A DNA stretch of 53,080 nucleotides from positions 1 through 53,080 of the forward strand of contig JAVBRU010000093.1 of assembly GCA_031547595.1 (NCBI GenBank). The letters are read 5' to 3'. Under the pieces are notes generated by a model that worked only from the letters and a program-made list of their open reading frames with translations, did not search any database and had not been told where the DNA came from. A program made the position numbers and the translations under genes. The DNA comes from JAVBRU01 sp031547595 (GTDB lineage: Bacteria; Bacillota; Clostridia; Christensenellales; Aristaeellaceae). Below, in pieces: positions 15,435 to 22,937 of this stretch. Numbering within the stretch: the stretch's first letter is position 1; each line of letters begins with the position of its first letter.

Positions 15435-15764
15435 TTACCGCATCAGTGCGTAACACAGCGCATACCAGATTGCAAAATACCGGGGGCACACCTGCCCCGC
15501 GATATGGAAGTGCTGGCTGCGGTAATCCCACACCTTGTGATGGCGGTTGAAAACAAGGCCGATCAACAGCTCACACCCGGTGACGGCGGCCGCACCCAGC
15601 AACGCCTTTCCGGCGCGACTGCCCCGGCGGCGCGCGATGCGGCGGATCAGCACATGGCAAATGCCGCCCGCCAGCGCCATGCTGTAATGCGTGCGGCGGC
15701 GGTAGGCAAGCTCCAGCGCCGGGTACCCCAGGGCACCAATCAAAAAATCTTTCATCATAGCCAT
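15435..15764 (-). CDS. Small membrane protein, putative ABC-transporter type IV (PF06541-like) family
   Basis: The product of about 109 residues has three hydrophobic segments and the family pattern CELLIGLVFNRHHKVWDYRS followed by FHIAGQVCPRYFAIWY, seen in uncharacterised Firmicutes membrane proteins called putative ABC-transporter type IV. Most members are larger; this is a minimal version. The start is uncertain among three clustered ATGs at 15764, 15758 and 15755; the first has GGGGGCGG 8 bases upstream. It converges with gerAC. No function is known, and transport activity is doubtful for so short a protein. Confidence 0.75.
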   Translation of the reverse strand: MAMMKDFLIGALGYPALELAYRRRTHYSMALAGGICHVLIRRIARRRGSRAGKALLGAAAVTGCELLIGLVFNRHHKVWDYRSQHFHIAGQVCPRYFAIWYALCYALMR

Positions 15765-15843
15765 AGCATGCGCCGCCCCCGATGGATTATGTGCACCAAT
15801 TGCAGCCAGCCGCATAGGTTGAATGCAGAAAGGGGGTTGAGAT

Positions 15844-16098
15844 ATGAACATTATTCTGTGGTTGATCCTGGGCGCGCTGGCGGGGTGGATTGCCGGGCTG
15901 ATTATGAACAAGCAACACAACGTGTGGTGGATAAACCTGATCATCGGCATGGTAGGCGCGGTGCTGGGCGGATACATTGCATCGCTGCTGGGCATTGGCG
16001 GCATCAATGGCTTCACGTTGTACAGCCTGCTGATTGCGGTTGGCGGCGCGTGCCTGCTGCTACTCATCGTATCTGTGCTGCGCAAAGTATTTCGCTGA
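15844..16098 (+). CDS. GlsB/YeaQ/YmgE family membrane protein (transglycosylase-associated, PF04226)
   Basis: An 84-residue membrane protein with three hydrophobic helices and conserved glycines (LGALAGWIAGLIM, IIGMVGAVLGGYIASLLG, LLIAVGGACLLLLIVSVLRK). This matches the GlsB/YeaQ/YmgE stress-response family, whose members are induced by envelope stress in several bacteria; the biochemical role is unknown. AGGGGG precedes the ATG at 15844. It lies between a divergent small membrane gene and the nitroreductase-rarA operon, which has its own promoter. Confidence 0.92.
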   Translation: MNIILWLILGALAGWIAGLIMNKQHNVWWINLIIGMVGAVLGGYIASLLGIGGINGFTLYSLLIAVGGACLLLLIVSVLRKVFR

Positions 16099-16102
16099 GC
16101 TG

Positions 16103-16131
16103 TTGACGTTGACTTCCTTGCGTGGTAAACT
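16103..16131 (+). promoter_or_regulatory. Promoter for the nitroreductase-rarA operon
   Basis: TTGACG (16103-16108) and TAAACT (16126-16131) with a 17-base spacer, 22 bases upstream of the ATG at 16154. Confidence 0.75.
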
Positions 16132-16153
16132 ACCCTCAAAGGGGTGAATACCA

Positions 16154-16909
16154 ATGGAAAGCTGTGCTTTGCAAGGATTTTTAACCGATACGCAGCGCGT
16201 GCGTTTTTACGAGGCTGCTGCGCAGCGCCAAAGTGTGCGGACGTTTTGCGATGTGCCCGATGTGGCGCAAAAAAGCGCGCTCAGCTATGCTGCAGCGCGC
16301 ATTTGCCTGCCCGGTGTGCGCATTGAAATGGGCGACTGCGAGGATACCAAGCTCTACCGCAATATGCCGCTGGTTGGCGCTGTGATTGGCACCAGCCGCT
16401 ATGCCGCGATCATTGCCGATGCCAGCGTGCCGCACGCAGTGGTGCATGCGGGCATCAGCGGCGAGGCCTTTGTATTGGAAGCAGTGTCGCTGGGGCTTGG
16501 CACCTGCTGGGTGGCCAGCTTCAAAAACGGTGGTATCAATGTGCCCTTGGATGCGAACGAAAAGGTATTGGCCGTCACGCCGCTGGGCGTCCCGGCGGAT
16601 CCCGCGATGCGCGAGCGCAAGCGTAAAAAGCTGGCCGATATCTGCGCGCCCGATCCCATGGATTGGCCGCTGTGGGCGTATAATGCCGCCGAATGCGTGC
16701 GCATGGCGCCCTCGGCCATGAACATGCAGCCCTGGCGCATTTCCTTTGCGGGGCGCACGCTGCAGCTGCAGCGCACAGGCCTTGGCGGCATGCTGGATAT
16801 GGGCATCGCGCTGTTGCACCTGTCGCTGGGTGTGCAGGACAAGGCGCACGATATCATCTGGGGCGAGGGGCGCGAGATTGCCACCCTGATCGCCGAGGAC
16901 CGTGCATGA
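16154..16909 (+). CDS. Nitroreductase family protein (TM1586-like), 251 aa
   Basis: A cytoplasmic FMN-binding fold of the nitroreductase superfamily, closest in layout to the TM1586-type group in which two half-domains are fused. Family marks are the N-terminal RQSVRTF (FMN phosphate contact), the central AFVLEAVSLGLGTCWVASF and VLAVTPLGVPAD, and a second-half APSAMNMQPWRISF resembling the substrate-side NxQPW motif. AAAGGGG lies upstream of the ATG at 16154. The stop overlaps the rarA ATG, so the two are translationally coupled, though a functional link between a flavoprotein and RarA is not known. Substrate cannot be inferred. Confidence 0.9.
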   Translation: MESCALQGFLTDTQRVRFYEAAAQRQSVRTFCDVPDVAQKSALSYAAARICLPGVRIEMGDCEDTKLYRNMPLVGAVIGTSRYAAIIADASVPHAVVHAGISGEAFVLEAVSLGLGTCWVASFKNGGINVPLDANEKVLAVTPLGVPADPAMRERKRKKLADICAPDPMDWPLWAYNAAECVRMAPSAMNMQPWRISFAGRTLQLQRTGLGGMLDMGIALLHLSLGVQDKAHDIIWGEGREIATLIAEDRA

Positions 16910-18189
16910 CCTTATTTGACCAAAACGACAAGAAGCTGGCGCCGCTGGCCGACCGCATGCGCCCGCGCAATCTGGACGAGTTTTTTGGCCAGGAACATAT
17001 CGTGGGCAAGGGACGGCTGCTGCGCCGCGCCATTGAGGCAGACCGCCTCACCAGCAGTATTTTTTACGGCCCGCCCGGCTGCGGCAAAACCACGCTGGCC
17101 TCCGTCATCGCGCAGATGACGCGGGCCGCTTTTGTGCGTATGAACGCCGTCACCTCTGGCGTGGCTGATGTGCGAGAGCAGCTCAAGCTTGCCGCCGACC
17201 GCCGCGCCTTCTATGGGCAGGCCACTTACCTGCTGCTGGACGAATGCCACCGCTGGAGCAAGGCGCAGAGCGACTCCATCCTGCCCGCCATGGAGGAGGG
17301 ACTGATCCGCTTTATCGGCTCCACCACCGAGAACCCCATGATTGCCATGACACCCGCCATCGTCAGCCGCTGCCGCGTGTTCGCGTTTGAGCCGCTCACT
17401 GCGAAAGATATTCATGGCATCCTGCTTCGCGCCGCTGGTGATGAAGAACGCGGCCTTGGGCAAATGCACGTCTCCATTGATGAGGAGGCGCTACAGCATT
17501 TCTCGCATGTGGCCAATGGCGACGTGCGCATGGCGCTCAATGCTTTGGAGCTTGCCGCGCTCACCACGCCCACCGTCAACGGCGGCATCCATATCACGCT
17601 GCCCATTGCGGAGGAGAGCATCCAAAAGCCCGTTGTGCGTTGCGATGATACCTTGTTCTACGATATGCTGTCCGCTTTTTGCAAGAGCCTTCGCGGCTCG
17701 GACAGCGATGCCGCGCTGCTGTGGTTCTCGCGCCTCATCTATGCGGGGGCGGACCCGCGCATGCTGGCACGCCGCATCATCGCCCACGCCAGCGAGGATG
17801 TGGGCCTTGCCAATCCTATTGCTATGCTGCAGGCCGTCGCCGCCGGGCAGGCACTGGAAATGGTGGGCATGCCCGAGGCACGCCTGTCCCTTTCCCAGGC
17901 CATTATTGCCATTTGCGAAAGCCCCAAATCCAACAGCGTGGTCAATGCCATCTCTGCCGCTATGGCCGATGCCGAGCACGGCGGCTTTGACGCCGTGCCC
18001 AGCCATCTGCGCGATACCGCCTATGCCGGGGCAGAGCGCCTCGGCGCGGGGAAGGGCTACCGCTATCCACACGATTACCCCGGCCACTGGGTGGCGCAGC
18101 AGTATATGCCGGACAGCCTGAAGGACAAGGAATATTATATGCCCAGCGATCAGGGGCACGAGGCGAAGATCAAGAAGCACAAGGGGTGA
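16906..18189 (+). CDS. rarA: Replication-associated recombination protein A (RarA/MgsA AAA+ ATPase)
   Basis: RarA is a tetrameric AAA+ ATPase related to clamp loaders that acts at stalled replication forks. The 427-residue product has Walker A GPPGCGKTT (about residues 55-63), Walker B LLLDECHR, sensor 1 GSTTENP, and the arginine-finger region SRCRVFAF. The C-terminal tetramerisation part carries EDVGLANP and YPHDYPGHWVAQQYMPD, diagnostic for this family. The ATG at 16906 overlaps the upstream stop with GAGGA 5-6 bases away. Length is normal. It converges with the tetR-type gene 29 bases later with no clear terminator. Confidence 0.97.
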   Translation: MTLFDQNDKKLAPLADRMRPRNLDEFFGQEHIVGKGRLLRRAIEADRLTSSIFYGPPGCGKTTLASVIAQMTRAAFVRMNAVTSGVADVREQLKLAADRRAFYGQATYLLLDECHRWSKAQSDSILPAMEEGLIRFIGSTTENPMIAMTPAIVSRCRVFAFEPLTAKDIHGILLRAAGDEERGLGQMHVSIDEEALQHFSHVANGDVRMALNALELAALTTPTVNGGIHITLPIAEESIQKPVVRCDDTLFYDMLSAFCKSLRGSDSDAALLWFSRLIYAGADPRMLARRIIAHASEDVGLANPIAMLQAVAAGQALEMVGMPEARLSLSQAIIAICESPKSNSVVNAISAAMADAEHGGFDAVPSHLRDTAYAGAERLGAGKGYRYPHDYPGHWVAQQYMPDSLKDKEYYMPSDQGHEAKIKKHKG

Positions 18190-18218
18190 CGGATGGGGAA
18201 GAGCCCCCGCGTACTCCC

Positions 18219-18767
18219 TCATGTCAGCATTTTAGCGACTACTTTCATCAGCAGTGAGGTCAGCTCGCCGGGGGATTCGCGGTGCTGCTTGTTGATCCAC
18301 ACTTTGATCATGTTGAAGCCGCCATGGACGATAAAATGGTAGACATAATCAAGCGCGAGGGGATCAAACCCGCCGGCGAGGTGTTCGCGCAGAACGTTTT
18401 GAATGCTGGGCAGGCTGAGCAGTTTCTGGGGGAAGTCGCTGTCGGTGGTGTTGTTGATCAGCAGGCGGAACAAATCAAGGTTATCTTGGGCGTAGAGCAG
18501 GATTTGCATCACGCGCTGCGCGTCATCGGTGCCGCTGTCGATGCTGCACAGATAGTCGGCGATTTTTTGCAATGTATCGTCTTCCATATCCTTGAGCAGG
18601 TCGTACTGGCTGCCATAATATTTGTAGAAAGTGGTGCGGTTGATGGCGGCACTGTCGCAAATCTCGCGCACCGAGATTTTGTGGATACTCTTTTCTTGCA
18701 AAAGGCGCACCAGGCTATCGCGCAGGCATTGCCGGGTGATGCGGATGCGTTGATTCTCTCGTTCCAT
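18219..18767 (-). CDS. TetR/AcrR family transcriptional regulator
   Basis: The 182-residue product has an N-terminal TetR HTH (about residues 10-56: LRDSLVRLLQEKSIHKISVR, then INRTTFYKYYGSQYDLL) and an all-helical C-terminal ligand/dimer domain of the type found in YfiR/DhaS-like regulators. The ATG at 18767 follows GGAGG by 7 bases. It is transcribed divergently from the MMPL transporter, and the two promoters overlap, so it very likely represses both. The inducer is unknown but is presumably a substrate of the transporter. Confidence 0.93.
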   Translation of the reverse strand: MERENQRIRITRQCLRDSLVRLLQEKSIHKISVREICDSAAINRTTFYKYYGSQYDLLKDMEDDTLQKIADYLCSIDSGTDDAQRVMQILLYAQDNLDLFRLLINNTTDSDFPQKLLSLPSIQNVLREHLAGGFDPLALDYVYHFIVHGGFNMIKVWINKQHRESPGELTSLLMKVVAKMLT

Positions 18768-18857
18768 ACGAATGCCTCCATTGTGTCAAAATGATGGAAA
18801 AGCAACGGATTTGATATAGAGTGTTGACTTTGCGGCCAATGGAATGCCAACAGTCGG

Positions 18858-18886
18858 TTGTAATATCCACATGCGGCCAGTATAAT
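18858..18886 (+). promoter_or_regulatory. Promoter for the MMPL transporter gene
   Basis: TTGTAA (18858-18863) and TATAAT (18881-18886), 17-base spacer. Its -10 box overlaps the -10 of the divergent tetR-type promoter. The direct repeat TGCGGCCA at 18831-18838 and 18872-18879 lies within this control region. Confidence 0.75.
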
Positions 18887-18907
18887 CCAGCTATTCGCAT
18901 TTGTCAA
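18879..18907 (-). promoter_or_regulatory. Promoter for the tetR-type gene
   Basis: TTGACA (18902-18907) and TATACT (18879-18884) on the minus strand, 17-base spacer, near-perfect consensus. The sequence GTGTTGAC recurs in opposite orientation at 18821-18828 and 18903-18910, a candidate operator pair. Confidence 0.75.
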
Positions 18908-18938
18908 CACAGGCGAACTATACAGTTGGAGGCTTTTT

Positions 18939-21575
18939 ATGGAGCGTTTTTCTTGGTTTCTGGTGAATAAACGAAAAGCAATTTTTGCGTTTTTTATGGT
19001 GCTGGCGGTGGCCAGCGCGGTGCTGATGACGCAGGTGAACATCAATACGGATATGACCAAATATCTGCCGGACGGCTCCGCCGCCAAGACGGGCGTGGGC
19101 ATTTTGACAGAGGAGTTCCCAGCCGGGAGCACCTTCAACTTGATGTTTAAAAACCTGCCGGAAGCCGAAAAGGCGGATATCGCGGCGGCGCTTGCGGGGC
19201 TGCCGAACGTGCAGCAGGTGCAGTACGAGGCGGGCAGCGTGCATTATAACCAAGCAGAGCATACGCTGTATGTGGTGGCGCTGTCTGTTGCGGGCGGCAC
19301 GGACGAGGTCAAAGCCGTGACGGACGCCATCAAGACGCGCTATGCCGGGTATGATTATGTGATCAGCGGCGATGCGCTGGGCAACACGGCCATGGAAATC
19401 CTGCCCAAGATCGCGGGCATCGCGTTTGCAATTTTGCTGGTGATTCTGTTCATCATGTGCGAATCCTGGGTAGAGCCGCTGCTGTTCTTGTTCAATATCG
19501 CGATTGCTGTGCTGATCAACATGGGCACCAACGCGTTTTTTGACAGCGTATCGGATATCACGATGGCCATTGCCGCCATATTGCAGCTGTGCCTGTCGAT
19601 CGACTATTCCATCATGCTGCTCAACCGCTACCGGCAGGAGAAGCAGCAGACGAGCAATCCGCTGGAAGCGATGCAAAAATCACTGCGAAATGCGTTTACG
19701 GCCATTTCCAGCAGCGCCGTGACCACCATCGTGGGCATGCTGGCGCTGGTGTTTATGAGCTTCACCATCGGGGCTGACCTGGGCTATGTGCTGGCCAAGG
19801 GCGTGGCACTCAGCCTGATGTGCATATTCACCGTGCTGCCCGCGCTGATTTTGATGTGTGACAAGGCCATCGAAAAGACGGCAAAGAAGACCCTGCACTT
19901 CAATATGAAGGGCATTGCGGGGTTTGGCTATGCGATGCGCAAGGCCATGCCCATTCTGTTTGTCTTGCTGTTTGCGGCCAGCTACTTCCTGCAGGGCAGC
20001 GTCAACATCACCTACACCCTCACGGAGTATTACGAGATCAACAAGACCTTCACCGTGCCCAACCCCATCGTGGTGGTATATGAAAATGCGGATGAGGAAG
20101 CCGCTGCCAGGCTGGCAGAAGCGCTTGCTGAGGACCCGGCGGTGGACAGCGTGAACGCCTATGCCACCACGCTTGGCAAAGAAATGACGTATCAGGAACT
20201 GGCCTCTGCCATGGGCATGGACGAAATGCTGGTGGCGCAGATGTACGCCCTCTACTTTGGCCAGCCGGAGGATGCCGCGCCTGTGACCATGACGTTCCAG
20301 CAGTTTGTGCAGTTCGTCAAAAATGATGTGGCAAATACCCCCGCGTTTGCTTCCATGCTGCCCGAGGATACGGCAGCGCAGCTCAGCGCGCTGGGCGATG
20401 GCGATATCCTGCAAATGCGTATGACCAGCGCGGAGTTTGCGCAGCTTGGCGGCGTGGCGCAAAACCAGGTGCAGCTGATTTTCCTGATGTATGAGGCGCA
20501 AAACGGCAAAGCGGAAGACGGCAAGATTGCGCTGGGCGATTTGGTGCAGTTCGTGCTGAAAAACTTTGTGGGCAATCCGCAGTATGCCACGATGTTCACC
20601 GATGAAGTGATCGCGCAGCTGAACGCGCTTGAGAACATGAACGACCAGGCCTTTACCAGTGGCGAGCTTGCGGCCTTTGCGGGCATTGATGAAGTGCTGA
20701 TGGAGCAGCTGTTCCAGTATTACGATATCGCAAATGGCAACGTGCCGAATGGCCGCATTGCGCTCAGCGCGTTTGTGCAGTTCCTGGTCACCGATGTAGC
20801 AAGCAACGAGGCCTTTGCTCCGTTCTTCACGGCGGATACAATGGCGCAGATGCAGGATGCACAGGCGCAGATGGACGATGGCAAGGGTCAGATGATCGGC
20901 GCAAAGCACAGCCGCATGATTCTGAACACCTATCTGTCCGAGGAATCGGACGAAACTTTTGCCTTTATCAAGCAATTGGACGAACAGCTGAAGAATAACG
21001 TCAGCAGCACGTATTATATCGTGGGCAGTTCTGCCATCGCCAATGAAATGAATGACAGCTTTCCGGGCGAAATGAACCTGATCACCATCCTGACGGCGGT
21101 TGTGATCTTCCTGGTGGTGGCCATCGCGTTCCGCTCGCTGGTCATTCCCACCATCCTGGTGCTGATTATCCAGTGCGCGGTGTTTATCACCATGGGCACA
21201 GTGTACATCGCGGGCAGCAGCATGTACTACCTGCCGCTTCTCATCGTGCAGTGCCTGCTGATGGGCGCTACGGTCGATTACGGCATTCTGTTCACCTCCT
21301 ACTACCGTGAGGCGCGGGAAACGCTGGACAAAAAGGAGGCCCTGGCTGCCGCGCTTTCGAACGCCAGCCATGCGATATTCACCTCTGCGTTTATCCTGAT
21401 GGCGATCACAACGGTGCTGGGCATCATCATGCGCGGTTCGGAAAAAGCAATTTCCGAAATCCTGCTCACCATCGCTAAGGGCGATTTGTGCGCCACTGTG
21501 CTGATCATCTTTATCCTGCCCGCCATCACAGTGGCGTTTGACCGCTTTGTGTGCAAAAAACGCAAAGCAGAATAA
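18939..21575 (+). CDS. MMPL/RND-family transporter with triplicated ectodomain module, 878 aa
   Basis: The protein is an RND-type exporter of the MMPL family (as in lipid and drug export), normally driven by proton influx. It has the expected two-fold layout: one helix (about 12-30), an extracellular loop, five helices (about 150-325), a seventh helix near 345, a very long second loop (about 365-690), then five helices to the C-terminus. SIDYSIMLLNRYR in helix 4 and GATVDYGILFTSYYREARET in helix 10 hold the proton-relay Asp residues. The second loop contains about three copies of a module of 77-80 residues between residues 414 and 650. GGAGG precedes the ATG. It is probably controlled by the divergent TetR protein. 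The stop TAA is the first three bases of a palindromic repeat element. Confidence 0.93.
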   Translation: MERFSWFLVNKRKAIFAFFMVLAVASAVLMTQVNINTDMTKYLPDGSAAKTGVGILTEEFPAGSTFNLMFKNLPEAEKADIAAALAGLPNVQQVQYEAGSVHYNQAEHTLYVVALSVAGGTDEVKAVTDAIKTRYAGYDYVISGDALGNTAMEILPKIAGIAFAILLVILFIMCESWVEPLLFLFNIAIAVLINMGTNAFFDSVSDITMAIAAILQLCLSIDYSIMLLNRYRQEKQQTSNPLEAMQKSLRNAFTAISSSAVTTIVGMLALVFMSFTIGADLGYVLAKGVALSLMCIFTVLPALILMCDKAIEKTAKKTLHFNMKGIAGFGYAMRKAMPILFVLLFAASYFLQGSVNITYTLTEYYEINKTFTVPNPIVVVYENADEEAAARLAEALAEDPAVDSVNAYATTLGKEMTYQELASAMGMDEMLVAQMYALYFGQPEDAAPVTMTFQQFVQFVKNDVANTPAFASMLPEDTAAQLSALGDGDILQMRMTSAEFAQLGGVAQNQVQLIFLMYEAQNGKAEDGKIALGDLVQFVLKNFVGNPQYATMFTDEVIAQLNALENMNDQAFTSGELAAFAGIDEVLMEQLFQYYDIANGNVPNGRIALSAFVQFLVTDVASNEAFAPFFTADTMAQMQDAQAQMDDGKGQMIGAKHSRMILNTYLSEESDETFAFIKQLDEQLKNNVSSTYYIVGSSAIANEMNDSFPGEMNLITILTAVVIFLVVAIAFRSLVIPTILVLIIQCAVFITMGTVYIAGSSMYYLPLLIVQCLLMGATVDYGILFTSYYREARETLDKKEALAAALSNASHAIFTSAFILMAITTVLGIIMRGSEKAISEILLTIAKGDLCATVLIIFILPAITVAFDRFVCKKRKAE

Positions 21576-21737
21576 TACTAATTCGCATCTAAAATCGATA
21601 GTCGCAGACGTGCCTTTTCCGCCAAAGCGACACTCCGAATTCTAGAAATAGCGCTGCTATTCCTTCGAATTCTACGTTTGCCTTGACGAAAAATTCACGC
21701 TTGCTTTGTATCGATTTTAGAAGCTCATTCGTATAAT
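21573..21737. repeat. 165-bp palindromic element, copy 1
   Basis: The element has imperfect terminal inverted repeats of about 25 bp (20 of 25 match): TAATACTAATTCGCATCTAA at the left end and its inverse ending GTATAA(T) at the right. The inner 12 bp CTAAAATCGATA is perfectly inverted, and a central hairpin AATAGCGCTGCTATT marks the middle. Its first three bases are the stop codon of the MMPL gene. A second copy of the same length lies at 33786-33949. No ORF of note is inside. It may be a MITE-like element or a structured 3' UTR/terminator. Confidence 0.75.
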
Positions 21738-21738
21738 A

Positions 21739-21767
21739 TTGCCCAAACATGCATATTGTGATATTAT
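21739..21767 (+). promoter_or_regulatory. Promoter for the 74-residue helical protein
   Basis: TTGCCC (21739-21744) and TATTAT (21762-21767), 17-base spacer, immediately right of the palindromic element. Confidence 0.55.
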
Positions 21768-21794
21768 GTTAAAAAATGCGTAAGGAGTATGAGC

Positions 21795-22019
21795 ATGGAC
21801 ATTAAAAAAATCATTACCGATGCCGTGGAGAAGCTGACCAAGGACGAGAGCTTGAAAAAAGAGTTCCTGGCTAACCCCGTGAAAGCCCTTGAGAAAATCA
21901 CCGGCATCGACCTGCCGGATGAGCAGATTCAGCCCATCATCGATGGCATCAAGGCGAAGCTGAACCTTGACGCCATTGGCGATAAGCTGGGCGCGATCGG
22001 CAAGCTGTTCGGGAAATAA
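21795..22019 (+). CDS. Small amphipathic helical protein of unknown function, 74 aa
   Basis: The product opens MDIKKIITDAVEKLTKD and continues with EFLANPVKALEKITGIDLPD, IIDGIKAKLNLDAIGDKLG and a terminal AIGKLFGK. It resembles small Clostridial proteins of unknown role and, loosely, Nif11/NHLP-type leader peptides (the FLANPVKALEKITGIDLP pattern). There is no Gly-Gly cleavage site followed by a core peptide and no modification enzyme nearby, so a peptide-natural-product role is weakly supported. The ATG at 21795 is preferred over one 6 bases earlier because AAGGAG is then 7 bases away. It is monocistronic with its own promoter and terminator and likely abundant. Confidence 0.8.
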   Translation: MDIKKIITDAVEKLTKDESLKKEFLANPVKALEKITGIDLPDEQIQPIIDGIKAKLNLDAIGDKLGAIGKLFGK

Positions 22020-22029
22020 GCAATCATCT

Positions 22030-22066
22030 GCCCCAAGGGTTCAGCCGAGCCTTTGGGGCGATTTTT
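22030..22066 (+). terminator. Terminator after the small helical protein
   Basis: GCCCCAAGG (22030-22038) pairs with CCTTTGGGGC (22050-22059), allowing one bulge, and TTTTT follows at 22062-22066. Confidence 0.85.
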
Positions 22067-22129
22067 ATCGCAAAGCCTGATTATATCACATATGCAACTT
22101 CTGGTTGCGGTTATTCAAGCCTCTGCTGG

Positions 22130-22158
22130 TAGACTGCAACGTGTGTTTTTGATAGAAT
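22130..22158 (+). promoter_or_regulatory. Promoter for the XRE regulator
   Basis: TAGACT (22130-22135) and TAGAAT (22153-22158) with a 17-base spacer, about 30 bases from the ATG. Confidence 0.5.
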
Positions 22159-22188
22159 GAACCTATCGAAAGAGAGGGGGGCATGACG

Positions 22189-22824
22189 ATGAAGCTATCA
22201 GAAAAAATTCTTTATTGCAGAAAAAAGGCCGGATTATCCCAGGAGGCGCTTGCCGATATCATTGGGGTATCCCGCCAGGCGATCAGCAAGTGGGAAACGG
22301 ACGAAGCCGCACCTGAAATCAGCAAGCTATTGTTGCTGGCCAGGGAATTTCAGGTCACCACCGATTGGCTTCTGTCGGAAGATGAGGCTGAACCTGAAAA
22401 AGCGCCTGCCGAGGAAGCAAAAATATACCCGCAGGAGCCGGTGCAGCAAAGCGGTTCCTGGTTAGATTCCGTCCCCGGCGTAATCGGCAAACTTTTTCGG
22501 CGCTATGGGTGGTTATGCGGTTTGTATATCGCGGGTTCCGGTTTTGCGTTGACAATGATGGGGATTCTGATCCGCGTGATGGGTCAAGGAATTCCCGAAG
22601 AAGCCTTTGATATGGGAAATACGTGGGGAGCAAACTCGGTATGGTATGACAATGCGGGCAATATCACAGCAAACCCTTTTGGCACGCAGGCGTCTGCTTC
22701 CGCAGCCGCTAATCCTTTCGTCACCATCGGTACCTTCGTGCTGGTGCTGGGCATTGTGATTGTAATCGGCGGTGTTTGCCTGGCTGTTTATCTGAAAAAG
22801 CGGGGCAATGAGAGCAGACTGTAA
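22189..22824 (+). CDS. XRE-family regulator with C-terminal membrane segments, 211 aa
   Basis: Residues 1-62 form a Cro/C1-type HTH (LSQEALADIIGVSRQAISKW, then a second helical pair ending TTDWLL). A Glu/Ala/Pro-rich linker follows, then a hydrophobic helix at about 105-130 and a second at about 175-200 ending in a positive tail (YLKKRGNESRL). A polar region rich in Asn, Ala and Ser lies between them outside the membrane. Such membrane-tethered XRE proteins are common in Clostridia and are thought to sense envelope state. The ATG at 22189 is preferred to 22183 because of spacing from GAGGGGG. The nearby Bce module is a possible target, but this is only positional. Confidence 0.88.
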   Translation: MKLSEKILYCRKKAGLSQEALADIIGVSRQAISKWETDEAAPEISKLLLLAREFQVTTDWLLSEDEAEPEKAPAEEAKIYPQEPVQQSGSWLDSVPGVIGKLFRRYGWLCGLYIAGSGFALTMMGILIRVMGQGIPEEAFDMGNTWGANSVWYDNAGNITANPFGTQASASAAANPFVTIGTFVLVLGIVIVIGGVCLAVYLKKRGNESRL

Positions 22825-22849
22825 TTTTCGTCAATGGACCAGGCCAAGG

Positions 22850-22879
22850 CTGCTGCGTAATCAAGCGTGGCAGTTTTTT
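22850..22879 (+). terminator. Terminator after the XRE gene
   Basis: CTGCTGCG (22850-22857) pairs with CGTGGCAG (22866-22873), including G-U pairs, followed by TTTTTT. Confidence 0.8.
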
Positions 22880-22881
22880 GC

Positions 22882-22910
22882 TTTACGCCGTAAAGAACTT
22901 ATGCTACAAT
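22882..22910 (+). promoter_or_regulatory. Promoter for the GNAT-bceRS-type operon
   Basis: TTTACG (22882-22887) and TACAAT (22905-22910), 17-base spacer, 27 bases upstream of the GNAT ATG. Confidence 0.65.
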
Positions 22911-22937
22911 TATCCCAGCCAAAGGAGGGGAAAACCT

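Noticed and set aside
19680..21371. 563-codon frame on the minus strand opposite the MMPL gene
   Set aside because: Antisense of a well-supported transporter; composition rich in His, Arg and Gln, with no recognisable domain or start signal.
21795..22019. Bacteriocin or RiPP precursor call for the small helical protein
   Set aside because: No Gly-Gly leader cleavage plus core, and no maturation or export genes close by.
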